In this document: positions 8,601-16,540 of the stretch, piece by piece | Layout of the letters: every line of letters begins with the position of its first letter | Numbering within the stretch: the first letter of the stretch is position 1 | Origin: DATAQC01 sp046263055 | GTDB taxonomy: Bacteria > Actinomycetota > Acidimicrobiia > Acidimicrobiales > AC-14 | Direction: 5' to 3' | Assembly: GCA_046263055.1 (NCBI GenBank) | Contig: JBHELO010000017.1 | Span: 1-41,262 of the forward strand | Length of the DNA: 41,262 nt | The notes under the pieces: model-generated | The model's input: only the letters and a program-made list of their open reading frames with translations | What the model was told of the DNA's origin: nothing | The model's database searches: none | Program-made: the position numbers and the translations under genes

Positions 8601-11161
8601 TCCTTCCCGACGGCCGGGTGCTGGTGGCCGGCGGGGCGTTCCAGGAGGACCGGCCGCCCACGACCTCGTCCGCCGAGCTGTACGACCCCACCAGCGGGGC
8701 GTGGACGGAGACCGGTCCGCTGGCGGGCACCTGTGGGTCCGCCACGGTGGAGTGCGGCCGAAGCAACCACACCGCCACGCTGCTCCCGGACGGCCGGGTG
8801 CTGGTGACGGGCGGCATCGGCAACCGCCCCGGTCGCCCCGGCGACGCCCCCGCGAGCGTGGACACCACGGCTCAGCTCGGGGACGACCAGACCAGCGGGG
8901 CCACCCACCCGCTCAACCCCGACCCCGCCACACCGGTACGGCTGGTGGCCTCGACCACGCCGGCACGAGGGGCGGTGGTGCGGCCGGGCGACGTCATCGT
9001 CGCCACTTACGCGGCCGTCGGCGGCGGGCCGGCGCCGGTCACCGTGGCCCTGGCCACCCTGGCCCTGCCGACCAGCGTGGACTTCGTGGACGCGGGTCCG
9101 GGCGCCACCTACAACCCCCGCAACCGGATCGTCACGTTCGCCCCCATCACGGTCGCCCCCGGCGCCCTCCCGGCACCCGCCGCATGGGTCGAGGTGCGGG
9201 TGCGGGCGACGGCCGCGGTGGGCGGCGGCGCCGTCCCCGACGGCTCCCCGCTGGACATCACCGTTGGCCGGGCGTTGGTCGAGAAGACGGCCGTGGCGGC
9301 CGACACCGCCTCCTTCACCGTCCTCACCCGGGACGATCCGGGCGCCGCGCCCCGCCTGGTGACGACGGCTGACCCCGGTAGCGGGCAGGTGGTGGCGTCC
9401 GGGAGCCGGATCACCTACACCTTTGCGTACTACGACACCGGGCGGTCCCCGGCGACGGGGATCGTCCTCCGCGACGTGATCAAACAGGACGCCGCATTCG
9501 TCGCCGCCAGCGGGGGCGGCCGGTTCGACCCGGTCACCTCGACGGTGACGTTCCCGCCGGTCACGATCGACGCGGGGACCACGGCCGACCACCCGGCGGG
9601 CACCTTCACGGTGACCGTCGAGGTGGAGGGCCCGGTGGACGCGCTGACCGCGGCGGACGTCTTCGATCCCGCCACCGGGGCATGGCAGGCGACGGGGTCG
9701 CTCCAGGTGGGCCGGTTCGGCCAGACGGCCACCCTCCTCGGCACCCGGCCGTGCGGTGGCCGCTGCGGGCAGGTGCTGGTGGCCGGCGGGATCACGCGCG
9801 TGCCCGGGGGGACCAGCGGGCCGCCCGGCGCGCCGGCCTACACCGCCGTGGCCGAGCTGTACGACCCTGTCCGGGGAGCGTTCTCGACCGCCGCCCTGGG
9901 CCGCCAGGAACGCGGCGGCCACACCGCGACCCTGCTGCCGGACGGGACCGTGCTGGTGGCGGGGGCGGCCATGGTCTTCGCCGGGGCCCAGTCGCCGGAG
10001 ACCGCCTCCGCCGAGATCTACGACCCGGTGGCGGACGCCTGGCAGGACACCGCGCCGATGCTCACGGCCCGGGGCGACCACACGGCCACCCTCATCGGAG
10101 GCCCCGCCTGCCAGCCCGGCGCCGGCCCTGCCTACTGCGGGTCGGTGCTGGTGGCCGGGGGCGCCGGGACCGGCAGGACGGCGCTGGGCGCCCCGGTCGC
10201 CACCGGTCGGGCCGAGCGGTACACGCCCGTCGCCCTGCCACCGGCGGTCACCTCCGTCCATCCCGCCACCGGGCCCACCGCCGGGGGCACCGTGGTGACC
10301 ATCGAGGGATCGGGCTTCCGAGACGTGGCGGCGGTCACCTTCGGCGACCTGCCCGCTGCGGAGGTCCACGTCACGAGCCCGACCAGCCTGACCTCCGTGA
10401 GCCCCGCCCAGGCCAGCGGGACGGTGGACATCACGGTCACGACCCGGGCCGGGCGGTCGGGGGCCGGCGCGGCCACCGGTTTCACCTACGAGATCAGCCG
10501 GCCGCCCTCGGCCGTGACCGACCTGGCCGCCCGCCTGACCGCCCCGTCGTCGGTGGTCCTGTCGTTCTCGGCGCCACCCGCGGACGGCCCGTTCGGGCCG
10601 CCCGCCGACGCCTTCGTCGTCATGCAGTCCACGACGCCCATCCTGGACGAGCGGTCGTTCGCCGCCGCCACCAGCCTGTGCCAGCCGGCCTGCGCGCTCT
10701 CTCCCGGCGACGTCGGCCAGCCCCTGACCCTCACCGTCGACGACCTGGCCCCGGGTCAGACCCTGCACTGGGCACTGGAGGCGGAGAACGCGGACGGGCA
10801 GCGGGGCCCCTTGTCCAACGAGGCGTCGGTGACCACGGCCGGGTCGAGCCTGCCTCCGGCGGCGGCGGCAGCGGCGGCGGCGGCGGCGGCGACAACCGCG
10901 GCGGCGCCGGCGGCCAGCGGCGCGCCACCGGCTGCCGAACAGTCCCCTCCCCCGCAGGCGGCGGCACCGGTCGCGCCGCCGTCGAGCGCGCCGACGATCA
11001 AGCGCCCGGCCGGGGAGGCCCTTCCCCCCGGTCGGGGCTCGGGAGGGCTGCCCACGTGGGCGGTGCTGGGCATCTGGGCCGTTTTCGTCGTGGGCGCCGG
11101 GGGCCTCGGGTCCGTCGCCAACCGCCGCATCCGTGGCCCGGGATCAGGTCGGGCCCGGTGA
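5699..11161 (+). CDS. Giant surface protein: two kelch propellers, IPT, DUF11-like, FnIII, C-terminal anchor
   Basis: About 1820 residues from the ATG at 5699; an in-frame ATG at 5639 is less likely because it moves the signal peptide inward. After the signal peptide come seven kelch units (HTATVL ... VLVAGG, then SAEVFDP ... W), two IPT/TIG domains, and a second set of seven kelch units. Blades 2 and 4 of that set are interrupted in the same loop by about 275 residues each, every insert holding two DUF11-like modules (SLTYTFRYFNSGG ... DPLPDALDFV; HITYTFSIFNPGG). A third IPT domain, an FnIII-like domain (PPSAVTDLAARL), a Pro/Ala-rich stalk and a membrane helix at about residues 1784-1804 with a basic tail complete it. 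Probably a wall-spanning adhesion or carbohydrate-binding protein. The next gene begins 69 bp downstream. Confidence 0.85.
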   Translation: MQMARTLLIWRVSVAAGAVTLLASHGAAVVDASPLAAGPGRWHEVGRLATARADHTATVLGGQRCAGAPDIRPPWCGQVLVAGGRGGVANLPLTSSEVFDPDARTWSPAPDLPAPRADHTASSLADGGVLVAGGTDAGGEPLADAVIFRPAGAGGSWVGGGSLGEARALQAATTLADGRVLVAGGTGTGGRALASTEVFDPTVLRWSAGPALATPRSGAAAALLADGRVLVIGGTGATGQPLASAEVLDPRGPASEPSTPIAPMAAARGRPKATLLHDGRVVATGDGSSQAYDPARGTWLPPVPMAAAGAGHAAAPLADGRVVVTGGDDGAGGALASAGVFDPATGTATTVDDLLVSRRGHSATLLEDGTVLVVGGGAAGRPEASAEVFDPLAVAQPPTLVAVSPGASALDTTAAVTLGGRGLGAVRSVSFGGAEGRDVRAVSDAEVLVTSPPRTEATTVDVTVTAPSGTSVSGAARFTYAPPPVVTGVEPDAGSVAGATRVVVHGTGVGVPGAAVLFGDVSATITAPTAAGDLEALSPPHAPGPVDVTVRTPAGTSAASTVDRFRFGDGSWAAAAPLPGARYNSTATDLEDGRVLVVGGTDDFTPGRATTLASAELYDPSTGTWSATGSVAVGRSSHTATRLADGRVLVAGGLGVDPARGFDQDTLIAPAATLAVDDVTGRDGQEVSSAVAAHVGVAPAPDRPDLRVSASSDPPAGSPVAIGSSLTYTFRYFNSGGRPAAGVLTDPLPDALDFVGASPGGTFDPSNRTVAFDLGPVASGTSATAPAGTVSVTVALRTFPQNPDTSGGLENAAHLDGATSNMLRHEVVGGDPGPGPVPRIAVSADPPDGAAVRPGTHITYTFSIFNPGGAPQDGAVLRDTLPLELDFVAGDGATFDPDTRVVTFAPVTVAPGTTAASPATTRQLTVAVTARSEAMGALTSAEIYDPRKGSWSPAQPMHVARLSHTATLLPDGRVLVAGGAFQEDRPPTTSSAELYDPTSGAWTETGPLAGTCGSATVECGRSNHTATLLPDGRVLVTGGIGNRPGRPGDAPASVDTTAQLGDDQTSGATHPLNPDPATPVRLVASTTPARGAVVRPGDVIVATYAAVGGGPAPVTVALATLALPTSVDFVDAGPGATYNPRNRIVTFAPITVAPGALPAPAAWVEVRVRATAAVGGGAVPDGSPLDITVGRALVEKTAVAADTASFTVLTRDDPGAAPRLVTTADPGSGQVVASGSRITYTFAYYDTGRSPATGIVLRDVIKQDAAFVAASGGGRFDPVTSTVTFPPVTIDAGTTADHPAGTFTVTVEVEGPVDALTAADVFDPATGAWQATGSLQVGRFGQTATLLGTRPCGGRCGQVLVAGGITRVPGGTSGPPGAPAYTAVAELYDPVRGAFSTAALGRQERGGHTATLLPDGTVLVAGAAMVFAGAQSPETASAEIYDPVADAWQDTAPMLTARGDHTATLIGGPACQPGAGPAYCGSVLVAGGAGTGRTALGAPVATGRAERYTPVALPPAVTSVHPATGPTAGGTVVTIEGSGFRDVAAVTFGDLPAAEVHVTSPTSLTSVSPAQASGTVDITVTTRAGRSGAGAATGFTYEISRPPSAVTDLAARLTAPSSVVLSFSAPPADGPFGPPADAFVVMQSTTPILDERSFAAATSLCQPACALSPGDVGQPLTLTVDDLAPGQTLHWALEAENADGQRGPLSNEASVTTAGSSLPPAAAAAAAAAAATTAAAPAASGAPPAAEQSPPPQAAAPVAPPSSAPTIKRPAGEALPPGRGSGGLPTWAVLGIWAVFVVGAGGLGSVANRRIRGPGSGRAR

Positions 11162-11185
11162 GCGCCCATCCGGAGCCGGTACTTG

Positions 11186-11191
11186 TAGCCT
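11186..11191 (+). promoter_or_regulatory. -10 element upstream of the triple-AAA FtsH
   Basis: TAGCCT fits the actinobacterial TAnnnT -10. It lies in CTTGTAGCCTCCGC (11182-11195), a 14-mer repeated exactly at 21267-21280 before murJ. Transcription from here would give a leader of about 33 nt carrying GGGGAGAGG before the ATG at 11231. No clear -35 is visible. Confidence 0.4.
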
Positions 11192-11230
11192 CCGCAGGAA
11201 GCCCCGGGCGGGGTGAGGGGAGAGGCGGCC

Positions 11231-14200
11231 ATGGCGGAGACGGGTAGTCCAGGCCGAGGCCCGCGCCGCCCGCGCCCGGCTCGCCGCAGCTGGCTGGGCC
11301 TGTGGACGTGGGTCGTGCTGCTGGTGCTGCTGGGCGCCTACCTGGCGGTCCTCGCCCTGAACCGCCCCCACGTCAGCGGCGATCGTTTGAACTTCACCAC
11401 CTTCGTGGCCGCCGTCAACGACGGCAGGGTCCACGACGCCCGGATCCTGGATCAGGACTCGGTCGTCACCGGCACCTACCAGCGGCCCGGCGGCGTCGTC
11501 GCCCGCTACAACGCGCCGCTGACCACCGACCTGCAGAGCACCGTCATCCTCCGGTACCTGGTCCCCGCCGACATCCCCACCACCATCGACCAGCAGGTGG
11601 GCAAGCGGATCGCCTCGCTGATCACCTTGCTCCTCCCCGGCCTCATCATCGCCGTCCTCCTCGGCTACCTCGTGCTCTCGCACCGCCGGGGCACAGGCCT
11701 GTTCGCGGTGCGCAGCGGCGCCCGCCGCATCACCGCCGACGAGTCCCCGGTCCGGTTCACCGACATCGCCGGGCAGGACGCGGCGGTCGGCGAGCTGAGG
11801 GAGATCAGGGACTTCCTCACCGATCCCGCTCGCTTCAACGCCGTGGGCGCCGCCATCCCCAAGGGCGTCCTGCTCTATGGGCCGCCGGGCTGCGGCAAGA
11901 CGATGCTGGCCCGGGCCCTGGCCGGCGAGGCCGACGCCAGCTTCTGGTCCATCTCCGGCTCGGACTTCATCGAGCTGTACGTGGGTGTCGGCGCGTCGCG
12001 CGTCCGCGACCTGTTCCGGGAGGCTCGCCAGAGCGCGCCCGCCCTCATCTTCATCGACGAGCTCGACTCCATAGGCCGGTCCCGCGGCCGCGTCGGCGTC
12101 ATGGAGTCCCACCCCGAGCAGGAGCAGGCCCTCAACCAGCTCCTCGCCGAGATGGACGGCTTCTCCACCGCTGACGGGATCATCGTCGTCGGGGCCACCA
12201 ACCGGCCCGACATCCTCGACGCCGCCCTCCTCCGCCCCGGTCGGTTCGACCGGGCCATCGGTCTGGAGAAGCCGGACGAGGACGCTCGCCTCGCCATCCT
12301 CACCACCCACGCCCGCGCCAAGCCCCTGGCGCCCGACGTGGACCTGGGGGCGGTGGCCGCCATGGCCCACGGCATGAGTGGGGCGGACCTGGCCAGCGTC
12401 ATGAACGAAGCCGCCGTGCTGGCGGCGAGAACCGGACGAGCCGCCATCACCAGGGCCGACCTCACCGCCGCCGTGGCCCGGATCCAGGAGGCTCCCGAGC
12501 GCCGGCGCCGGCTGTCGATGCGGCCGGCGGGGATCGGCCGCCGCCTGGCGGGCGACGACAAGGTCACCTTCGCCGAGGTCGCCGGCCAGGACGCGGCGGT
12601 TGCCGAGCTGCGCGAGATCCAGGAGTTCCTCGTCGAACCCGAGCGGTTCCGCTCCCTCGGTGCCGCCCTTCCGAAGGGCGTGCTCCTGTACGGGCCGCCC
12701 GGGTGCGGCAAGACCATGCTGGCCAAGGCCCTGGCGTCGGAGGCAGGAGCGGCGTTCCTGTCCGTCGAGAGCAGCGAGTTCGTCGAGCTGGTTCCCGGCC
12801 TCGGGGCAGCAAGGGTGCGGGACCTCTTCGCCGAGGCCCGCTCGATGCCGCCGGCCATCATCTTCCTGGACGCCCTCGACAGCATCGCCCAGTGGGGGGC
12901 GGCCAAGGCCGGCCGGACCGCCAGTGGCGACGAGGAGCAAACCCTCAACCAGATCCTGGCGGAGATGGACGGGTTCGCCACCAGGGCCGGCGTGATCGTG
13001 ATCGGCGCCTCCAGCCGACCGGACGTCCTCAACCCGGCGCTGCTCCGTCCCGGCCGCTTCGACCGCACCATCGGGCTGGCCCTGCCTGATGAGGCGGGCA
13101 GGCTCGCCATCCTGGCCGTCAACGCCCGTGGCAAGAGCCTCGGCCCCGACGTGGACCTGGCGGCCGTCGCCAGGCGGGCCTACGGGCTGACCGGTGCGGA
13201 CCTGGCCGCCATCCTCAACGAGGCCGCGCTCCTGGCCGGCCGCCGGAGGCTCGACGCCGTCACCCAGGCCGACCTGCTCGCCGCCACCCAGCGGGTGCTC
13301 GAGGCGCCCGACCACCAGCGCCGCCTCTCGGTCCGGGACCGCAAGGTCGGACGGCGGTTCACCGGCGTGGACAGAGTCACGTTCGCCGACGTGGCCGGCG
13401 TCGACGACGCGGTGGGCGAGCTGGTCGAGGTGCGCGAGTACCTGACCGAGCCCGAGCGTTTCGCGGCGGTCGGCGCCCGCGTCCCTCGCGGCGTGCTGTT
13501 GACGGGCCCTCCTGGCTGCGGCAAGACGATGCTGGGCAAGGCGCTGGCGGGAGAGGCCCACGCCGCCTTCTTCTCGGTGTCGGCCAGCGAGCTCACCGGG
13601 ACGTCCCTGGGTGAGGGGGCGGCACGGGTTCGGGACCTCTTCGCCGACGCCCGCTCGACCGCTCCGTCGATCGTGTTCATGGACGAGATCGAGGGCCTCG
13701 GCGGACACCGGGGCAACGTCGGCACGCACTTCGAGCGGGAGAACACGCTGAACCAGTTGCTCGTGGAGCTCGACGGGTTCGAGCGGCGGGAGATGGTGAT
13801 CGTCATGGCCGCCACCAACCGTCCCGACCTCCTCGACTCGGCGCTGGTCCGGCCTGGCCGCTTCGACCGCCGCATCACCATCTCGCTGCCGGACCGTGCC
13901 GGCCGGCGGGCCATCCTCGATCGCTACACCCGGGGGAAGCGAGTGGCCGCCGACGTCGACCTCGACGTGCTCGCCGGGCTCACCACCGGGATGTCGGGCG
14001 CCGACCTGGAGAACATCGTTAACGAAGCCGTCCTCTTCGCCGCACGGACCCACGAGGACGCGGTCTCGCGGGCATCATTCGAGGAGGGGATCGACCGGGC
14101 CCTTCTGGGACTGAGCTCACGGGCCACGCTGCTCACCGACGACGAGCGGCGGCTCGTGGCGCTGCACGAGCTGGGCCATGCCCTCGTGGCCATGGGCCTG

Positions 14201-14800
14201 GAGCACGCCACACCGCCGCACAAGGTGACGATCGTGCCCAAGGGCGGCGGCCTCGGCCGGTGCACGACCATCGACGACCACGACCGGACCGTCTTCTCGT
14301 ACTCCCGGCTCCTGGACCGCATGGCCGTGGCCCTGGGTGGGTGGGTGGCCGAACGCATGGTGTTGCACGAGGTGGGGGCCGGCTGCGCCGCCGACCTCGA
14401 GTACGTGGGCGCAACAGCCCGGCGGATGGTGCGCGAGTACGGGATGAGCGAACGCATGGGACCGCTGCGCTACCCGGACACGTGGGACGGGACCGGGATG
14501 GCGCCCGCCTACTCGTCGGCGTCGGTGCTGGCCATCGACGAGGAGGTCCGCCGCATCGTCGACGAAGCCACCCGCCGGGCGCAGGACGTGCTCACGACCA
14601 GGCGGGCCGCCCTCGACCGCATGACCGACGTGTTGGTGGAGAAGGAGACCCTCGGCATCCGGGAGCTGCACGAGCTGGCGGGGACGGTGCGGCGGGTCGG
14701 GGCACCGGCCGCGCCGCCCACCGCTGCGCCGGGGGCGGCGCCGGGGGCGGGGACGGCGGGCGCCGCGCCCCCGGGCCGGCGGCGCTGGGCCCGGCAGTAG
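11231..14800 (+). CDS. FtsH-like membrane protease with three tandem AAA+ modules
   Basis: 1189 residues, about twice a normal FtsH. The ATG at 11231 follows GGGGAGAGG. Order: membrane helix 21-43; FtsH-type extracytoplasmic domain about 44-126; helix 127-150; AAA1 about 172-420; AAA2 about 443-690; AAA3 about 713-955; M41 zinc protease about 965-1155; Pro/Ala-rich tail. All three Walker A motifs read GPPGCGKT (217-224, 488-495, 759-766). AAA1 has D276-E277, sensor N324 and pore loop Y250-V-G. AAA2 has D547-A548, S595 in place of sensor Asn, and V521-P-G. AAA3 has D818-E819 and N863 but S792-L-G. Arginine fingers persist (R335/R338, R606/R609, R874/R877). The zinc site is H979-E-L-G-H983 with D1055. 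It should unfold and degrade membrane or envelope proteins from the cytoplasmic side. First gene of a probable operon. Confidence 0.93.
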   Translation: MAETGSPGRGPRRPRPARRSWLGLWTWVVLLVLLGAYLAVLALNRPHVSGDRLNFTTFVAAVNDGRVHDARILDQDSVVTGTYQRPGGVVARYNAPLTTDLQSTVILRYLVPADIPTTIDQQVGKRIASLITLLLPGLIIAVLLGYLVLSHRRGTGLFAVRSGARRITADESPVRFTDIAGQDAAVGELREIRDFLTDPARFNAVGAAIPKGVLLYGPPGCGKTMLARALAGEADASFWSISGSDFIELYVGVGASRVRDLFREARQSAPALIFIDELDSIGRSRGRVGVMESHPEQEQALNQLLAEMDGFSTADGIIVVGATNRPDILDAALLRPGRFDRAIGLEKPDEDARLAILTTHARAKPLAPDVDLGAVAAMAHGMSGADLASVMNEAAVLAARTGRAAITRADLTAAVARIQEAPERRRRLSMRPAGIGRRLAGDDKVTFAEVAGQDAAVAELREIQEFLVEPERFRSLGAALPKGVLLYGPPGCGKTMLAKALASEAGAAFLSVESSEFVELVPGLGAARVRDLFAEARSMPPAIIFLDALDSIAQWGAAKAGRTASGDEEQTLNQILAEMDGFATRAGVIVIGASSRPDVLNPALLRPGRFDRTIGLALPDEAGRLAILAVNARGKSLGPDVDLAAVARRAYGLTGADLAAILNEAALLAGRRRLDAVTQADLLAATQRVLEAPDHQRRLSVRDRKVGRRFTGVDRVTFADVAGVDDAVGELVEVREYLTEPERFAAVGARVPRGVLLTGPPGCGKTMLGKALAGEAHAAFFSVSASELTGTSLGEGAARVRDLFADARSTAPSIVFMDEIEGLGGHRGNVGTHFERENTLNQLLVELDGFERREMVIVMAATNRPDLLDSALVRPGRFDRRITISLPDRAGRRAILDRYTRGKRVAADVDLDVLAGLTTGMSGADLENIVNEAVLFAARTHEDAVSRASFEEGIDRALLGLSSRATLLTDDERRLVALHELGHALVAMGLEHATPPHKVTIVPKGGGLGRCTTIDDHDRTVFSYSRLLDRMAVALGGWVAERMVLHEVGAGCAADLEYVGATARRMVREYGMSERMGPLRYPDTWDGTGMAPAYSSASVLAIDEEVRRIVDEATRRAQDVLTTRRAALDRMTDVLVEKETLGIRELHELAGTVRRVGAPAAPPTAAPGAAPGAGTAGAAPPGRRRWARQ

Positions 14801-14813
14801 GGCCGGGCACCCG

Positions 14814-16532
14814 GTGCGCGCCAACCGCGCCCGCCACCGCCCCGGTCGTGGACGCCCGGCGGCGGGCCTCGTCGGCGCCCTGCTCCTGGCCGGATGGGTG
14901 CCGGCGGCGGCCGCCCAGCCGGCGGCGCCCGCCACCGTCCCCCTCGTCCGCATCGCCTTCCCCCAGGACGAGGGAACCCTCACGCCCTACACGTTCGACC
15001 TCGGCTACCCGCTCCTCACCCTCGTCTACGACACCCTGTTGTGGCGGGACCAGGACGGTGTGCCCCAGCCGTGGCTGGCTCGATCGGTCGACGTCGGCCC
15101 CGACGGGCGCCGACTGACCGTCAAGCTGGCGGACGGGGCGCGCTGGCAGGACGGGCCCCCGGTCACGTCGGCCGACGTGGCGTTCACGTTCCGGTACCTG
15201 GCCGAGCATCCCCACGCCCGCTTCACGCCGCCGCTCCGCGTCGTCGACGGCGTTGACACGCCCGATCCTTCGACGGCCGTCGTGCGCCTGAGCCAGCGTT
15301 CGCCCGGCTTCCTCGACCAGGCGTTGGCGGACGTACCGATCCTGCCCCAGCACCTGTGGGCGCACCTGCCGCCCGAGGCGACGGCGCCCGCCGGCCTGGC
15401 CGTGGGCTCGGGCCCCTACCGGCTGGTCGACCATCAGCCCGGCGTGCGCTACCGCCTGGCCGCCGACCCCACGTACTTCCGGGGCCGACCGGCGGTGGAC
15501 ACCATCGAGGTCGACGTCATCGACAGCGCGGAGTCCACGTTCGAGGCCCTGGAGCGGGGAGCGGTGGACATGGTGCCGGTTGCCCTCTCTCCCGATGACG
15601 CCGCCCGGCTGGAGGATGCGGGCGCCACCGTCACCCGGGGAGCGTCATACGCGGGCATAGCCCTGCTCATGAACCTCCGCCTGTCGCCGTTCGACCGGCC
15701 CGGCGTCCGGGCGGCGGTCTCTCAGGCCCTCGACCTCACGCGGGTCCGGCGTGCCGTCGGCGGCGGGGCGGCAGCCGATCGCGGCTACGTGCACCCCTCC
15801 TCACCATGGGCCCCCCCGGCCGTCCTCCACCGGTTCGACCCGGCGGCCGCCACCCCGGTCCTGGCCGGCACCGTCCCTGCGGGCCAGGAGCTCCCCGTGC
15901 TGGTGGCCGACAACGACCCGGCGCAGCTCACCGCCGCCCACGAGGTGGCAGGCGAGCTGTCGGCTGCCGGGCTGGCCTCCGCCGTGCAGCGCGTCCGGCC
16001 GGCAGACCTCTCCAAGGCCCTCGGCCAGGACGGGAGCACCCCCACGTTCGGCCTGGCCGTCGGCCCCGTCCCCGCCCTGGTCTCCTACGACCCCGACGCC
16101 CTCCACCGCCTGTTCGGCGCCGACCCCCGCGACCGGGCCTCCAACGTGACCGGCTACACGAGCCCGGCCTTCGAGGCGGCGGCCGCCCGGGTGGCTACCG
16201 CCGCCTCCCCGGGAGACCGTGCGGCGGCCACCGTGGACGAGCTCACCGCGCTCGCACGCGACGCGCCCGCTGTCCCCCTGGTGTTCCCCGACGGCGCTTT
16301 CGCCTTCCGCCCCCACGCCTACGACGGTTGGGTGGACGTGAAAGGGAGCGGCATCCTCGACAAGCGGTCGTTCGTGGAGCCCGCCCGGCCGGCGCCTCCT
16401 CCCGCCCGGCCGGCGGCGACGTCCGCGGTTGTGGCCCAGGGGGGGAGCGGTGGTCCACCGTATGGTGGGCTGGCGCTCGGTACCTTCGGCCTGGCCGCCG
16501 TGCTCGCCGCCTTCGGGCTGCGGCGGCGCTAG
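14814..16532 (+). CDS. Family 5 extracellular solute-binding-like protein, C-terminally anchored
   Basis: 572 residues starting at a GTG 13 bp after the FtsH stop. A signal peptide (about 15-34, GALLLAGWVPAAAA) is followed by the oligopeptide-binding (SBP_bac_5) fold, shown by VYDTLLWRDQDGVPQPWLAR, LADGARWQDGPPVTSADVAF, SGPYRL and a late MNLRLSPFDRPGVRAAV. Members usually deliver peptides or nickel to an ABC permease and are lipoproteins. This one has no lipobox and instead ends in a Pro-rich stalk, a Gly-Gly-containing stretch, a hydrophobic helix (551-569) and terminal RRR, so it is tethered from its C-terminus, perhaps by a sorting system. No permease or ATPase genes follow, which argues for peptide sensing or capture linked to the protease rather than classical import. 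Confidence 0.85.
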   Translation: MRANRARHRPGRGRPAAGLVGALLLAGWVPAAAAQPAAPATVPLVRIAFPQDEGTLTPYTFDLGYPLLTLVYDTLLWRDQDGVPQPWLARSVDVGPDGRRLTVKLADGARWQDGPPVTSADVAFTFRYLAEHPHARFTPPLRVVDGVDTPDPSTAVVRLSQRSPGFLDQALADVPILPQHLWAHLPPEATAPAGLAVGSGPYRLVDHQPGVRYRLAADPTYFRGRPAVDTIEVDVIDSAESTFEALERGAVDMVPVALSPDDAARLEDAGATVTRGASYAGIALLMNLRLSPFDRPGVRAAVSQALDLTRVRRAVGGGAAADRGYVHPSSPWAPPAVLHRFDPAAATPVLAGTVPAGQELPVLVADNDPAQLTAAHEVAGELSAAGLASAVQRVRPADLSKALGQDGSTPTFGLAVGPVPALVSYDPDALHRLFGADPRDRASNVTGYTSPAFEAAAARVATAASPGDRAAATVDELTALARDAPAVPLVFPDGAFAFRPHAYDGWVDVKGSGILDKRSFVEPARPAPPPARPAATSAVVAQGGSGGPPYGGLALGTFGLAAVLAAFGLRRR

Positions 16533-16540
16533 CAAGGCCC

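Noticed and set aside
10858..10910. GC-rich trinucleotide run (gcggcggcg) as a possible repeat element
   Set aside because: It is an in-frame Ala-rich stalk of the kelch protein; no separate element is needed to explain it.
11231..14800. Triple AAA as an assembly or sequencing duplication artefact
   Set aside because: The three modules differ throughout at the DNA and protein level, including specific motif changes, and a single frame runs through all of them, so they are not copies of one read region.
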